A DNA stretch of 64,000 bases, taken from assembly GCA_036785705.1 (NCBI GenBank), contig JAWUZG010000365.1, positions 310,001 to 374,000 on the forward strand, written 5' to 3'. This stretch comes from Acanthornis magna (taxonomy: Eukaryota > Chordata > Aves > Passeriformes > Acanthizidae). Position numbers and translations under genes: made by a program. The notes beneath the pieces are model-generated. The model was given only the letters and a program-made list of their open reading frames with translations, searched no databases and was not told the DNA's origin. Shown here one piece after another: positions 62,023-64,000 of this stretch. Within the stretch, counting starts at the first letter, position 1. Each line of letters opens with the position of its first letter.

Positions 62023-62084
62023 CCAGATATGCATAAACAGATATGCATATGCATATGCAGATATGCATTCCAGATATGCATAAC
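62023..62084. repeat. cagatatgcat / ATGCAT short array
   Basis: Units cagatatgcat or shorter atatgcat recur at 62024, 62038, 62058 and 62072, with ccagatatgcataa at both ends. Inside the array, 62043-62054 reads ATGCATATGCAT exactly. That is the palindrome known as MORE, bound by dimers of POU-domain factors such as Oct-1. The open frame across it translates to an AYAY repeat and is not a gene. Confidence 0.9.
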
Positions 62085-64000
62085 TCAGCTTGGGAACCCA
62101 GCTCTGACTTGGAATTTGGGAGATGCTATTTCTGGACTCTGTCCTGACAGCTGATCCTGATTTGTTCATCTGATCTCTTTGACACACCTTGGGATGCCTG
62201 GAAAATATGAGTATATTGTTATTCCCATGTAAAATTATCGCCTCAAGATGCTGTAGTTTGACATAGTGCATTAGATTTTAACATTTGAGATACACTCTCC
62301 ACTTTAACTTACTCCATTGCTCATGTTTCTTTTGGAAAAGGAAAGATTTGATTTCTGAAGGCAATCAATTTTAAAACTTCTTTTTGAAAGGCTATTTTCT
62401 CTTTTTTTTAAATTATTTTTTCTTAAAGGTCATTTTTCTAAGGACTAGCTTAGAGGTGCTAAGACATTTCCTCATTCTTTCAAAAGTATAGGATCTGTAT
62501 GAAATGAACTCCATGATTAGCCAGAGCATTACTTCGCATAAAGTATACAGGATACGTATGATGGAGAAAAGTAACGGAAAGACTTGTGGTATATACTGTG
62601 TCAGGTATTTTTCTGTACTTAGTAATCTATGGTCCTTTCTCAAAGATGACTATTAAAGTCTGCTTTATATGGGTGAGCTAGTTCTACATTCTAAATTTAA
62701 TCTACTTCTAATTCTAAAATTCATTCTAAAGATGAGCTACCATTACATTAAATATTGTGGTTTCCATTTCAGTAGCAAATATTTTTCTAATTTTAATTAA
62801 TTAATCAGCCTTAGAATTGGAGGAGTTGTTTTTTCTTTTTTTTTTTTTGTGAACTAATTAGATGTAATCTCACTGTCTTGATCTCCATTGCCTTTAATCA
62901 GCTTTCTCTGGCCAGATAGCACTCTTAATTCAGTTCTTTAACTTCCAAACTGTAATTGTGTTTATATATTGTAGGCATTTATAGTAATGCTTGCTCTTCC
63001 TTGTTTGCACGAGCCTCAGCATTTCCCCATAACCCCTCAAATGGATTTTGATTCCCACGGCAATCATAAGCTAATGGGGGAAACCACTGCAGTAATGTGA
63101 ACAGCAGTTTTATGGTACTGTACATGAGAACAAAATGTATCGTGGAATAGGCTGCTGCTGTTGGGGACTTGATCTGTTGATCTGTTGGAAAGACTTGTTT
63201 CATGCATGTGTTTTTATTCTCTATGTCTGAGCTGACAATTTGGGGTGACGTTTATGGGATTTCTGTCTCACTTCTCTACCTGTTTGATAGAAGGAACTCC
63301 ATACCTGCAGGATGAGTTATACCTGCATCAGCTAGGAAATTATTCAAGCCTTGGTCTAACCTGCTCCCGCTGTACTCCTAACAAATTTTCCATATCAGCT
63401 TTAATGAACAAAAAAAAGTATGTTTTGGGAAACTAATGCCTGAATGTGTTTCTGTCCCCTGCCCAAGCCACAGGGACTCTCTGGGGTGCTGTGGAGATAA
63501 ACTTCTCCGTTTTCCTCTGTTCTGCACTGACGACGTTTTGCCCCAGAATATTTAAGTTTCTCTTCCTCAAGGGTCTCCATTGGCACAAGCACCGAGGAGC
63601 CAGCACTTGCATCTGAACACAAGTGTTGGGGGCCTAGAAAGTAGTGAGTGCTGTTCCGGGTATTTAAAGTGGTGTCAATCATGCTAACCCTCAGTAATAT
63701 TTCAAGTATTTAGATAGACAAATGTTAAACAATTTTTGAATATTTTCCATTAATAATTTTAGATAGGCACTAGCAGTTTATTTTAAATTAACCTTTATGC
63801 TTATAGTATATAAAAATAATTATAGTATGTGTTGCATGTGAAATCAGATGGTTATTCTGATCTCAATTTATTTGGATTACATTGTGCTAGAAGTTCAAAT
63901 TGGCAAAGAAGTATTGAAAGTGGTTAAAGGGCATGTATTTGTATATGATGTACTTGTGATCTGCTGCAGAGAGATTCTCTTTGCTGCTGTAAGACACTTT

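Larger units (their letters stand above)
56191..64000. other. Gene-free AT-rich sequence
   Basis: No coding exon, tRNA or known small RNA is seen. It holds the ATA repeat, the AT-rich repeats and the ATGCAT array listed separately, plus T15 (59532-59546) and T13 (62836-62848) runs. A CNE-like stretch lies at 62880-63150. A minor CpG cluster lies at 57722-57812. The 126-codon minus frame at 59109-59489 has no recognisable feature. Confidence 0.55.

Noticed and set aside
1..64000. CRISPR arrays, operons, prophage, rRNA and tRNA genes
   Set aside because: None were seen. The sequence is vertebrate noncoding DNA, without spaced direct repeats of CRISPR type and without tRNA A/B boxes in a foldable context.

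Overview
The window looks like noncoding DNA from a bird nuclear genome. I found no supportable protein-coding exon, rRNA, tRNA, snRNA or known miRNA. The avian assignment rests on repeats. There are about eight fragments of CR1 (chicken repeat 1) LINEs, several with the typical CR1 3' end: a 'gatctttaaggt...ttccaacc' block followed by 'attctatgattctgtgatt'. Older amniote relics resembling an L3/CR1-like LINE and MIR/CORE-SINEs are also present, and no Alu- or L1-type elements were seen. Seven 60-base rows counted by hand are about 64% A+T. The species cannot be given.

Layout: 1-4025 is unique AT-rich sequence. Two same-strand CR1 pieces lie at 4026-4088 and 4325-5000. From 5 to 20 kb the DNA is mostly unique, with a GGAA microsatellite at 6993-7064. 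At 20044-20725 sits a composite of a minus-strand CR1 3' end, a plus-strand internally deleted CR1 and a MIR-like tail. From 20.7 to 37.9 kb the DNA is unique, with a perfect 13-bp hairpin at 31185-31217. An old L3/CR1-like relic lies at 37905-38150 and two opposed CR1 remnants at 41141-41872. Short CR1 3' ends occur at 47675, 48981 and 56110. A CORE-SINE-like relic with a G-rich run lies near 54.6 kb, and a CpG-dense patch at 55541-55871. The rest, to 64000, is AT-rich with simple repeats.

The most interesting single signal is at 48404. A pyrimidine-rich tract and CAG are followed immediately by GTAAGT, and a second strong donor GTAAGTAT lies 38 nt downstream. This is the form of a vertebrate recursive-splicing ('ratchet') site with its short RS-exon. 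Long T runs strongly outnumber long A runs on the + strand. Together these suggest, without proving it, that the window is part of a very long intron of a gene transcribed on the + strand. I saw nothing that amounts to a new multi-gene system. The other leads are candidate conserved regulatory elements, POU-type palindromes, cryptic exons and structured repeats.
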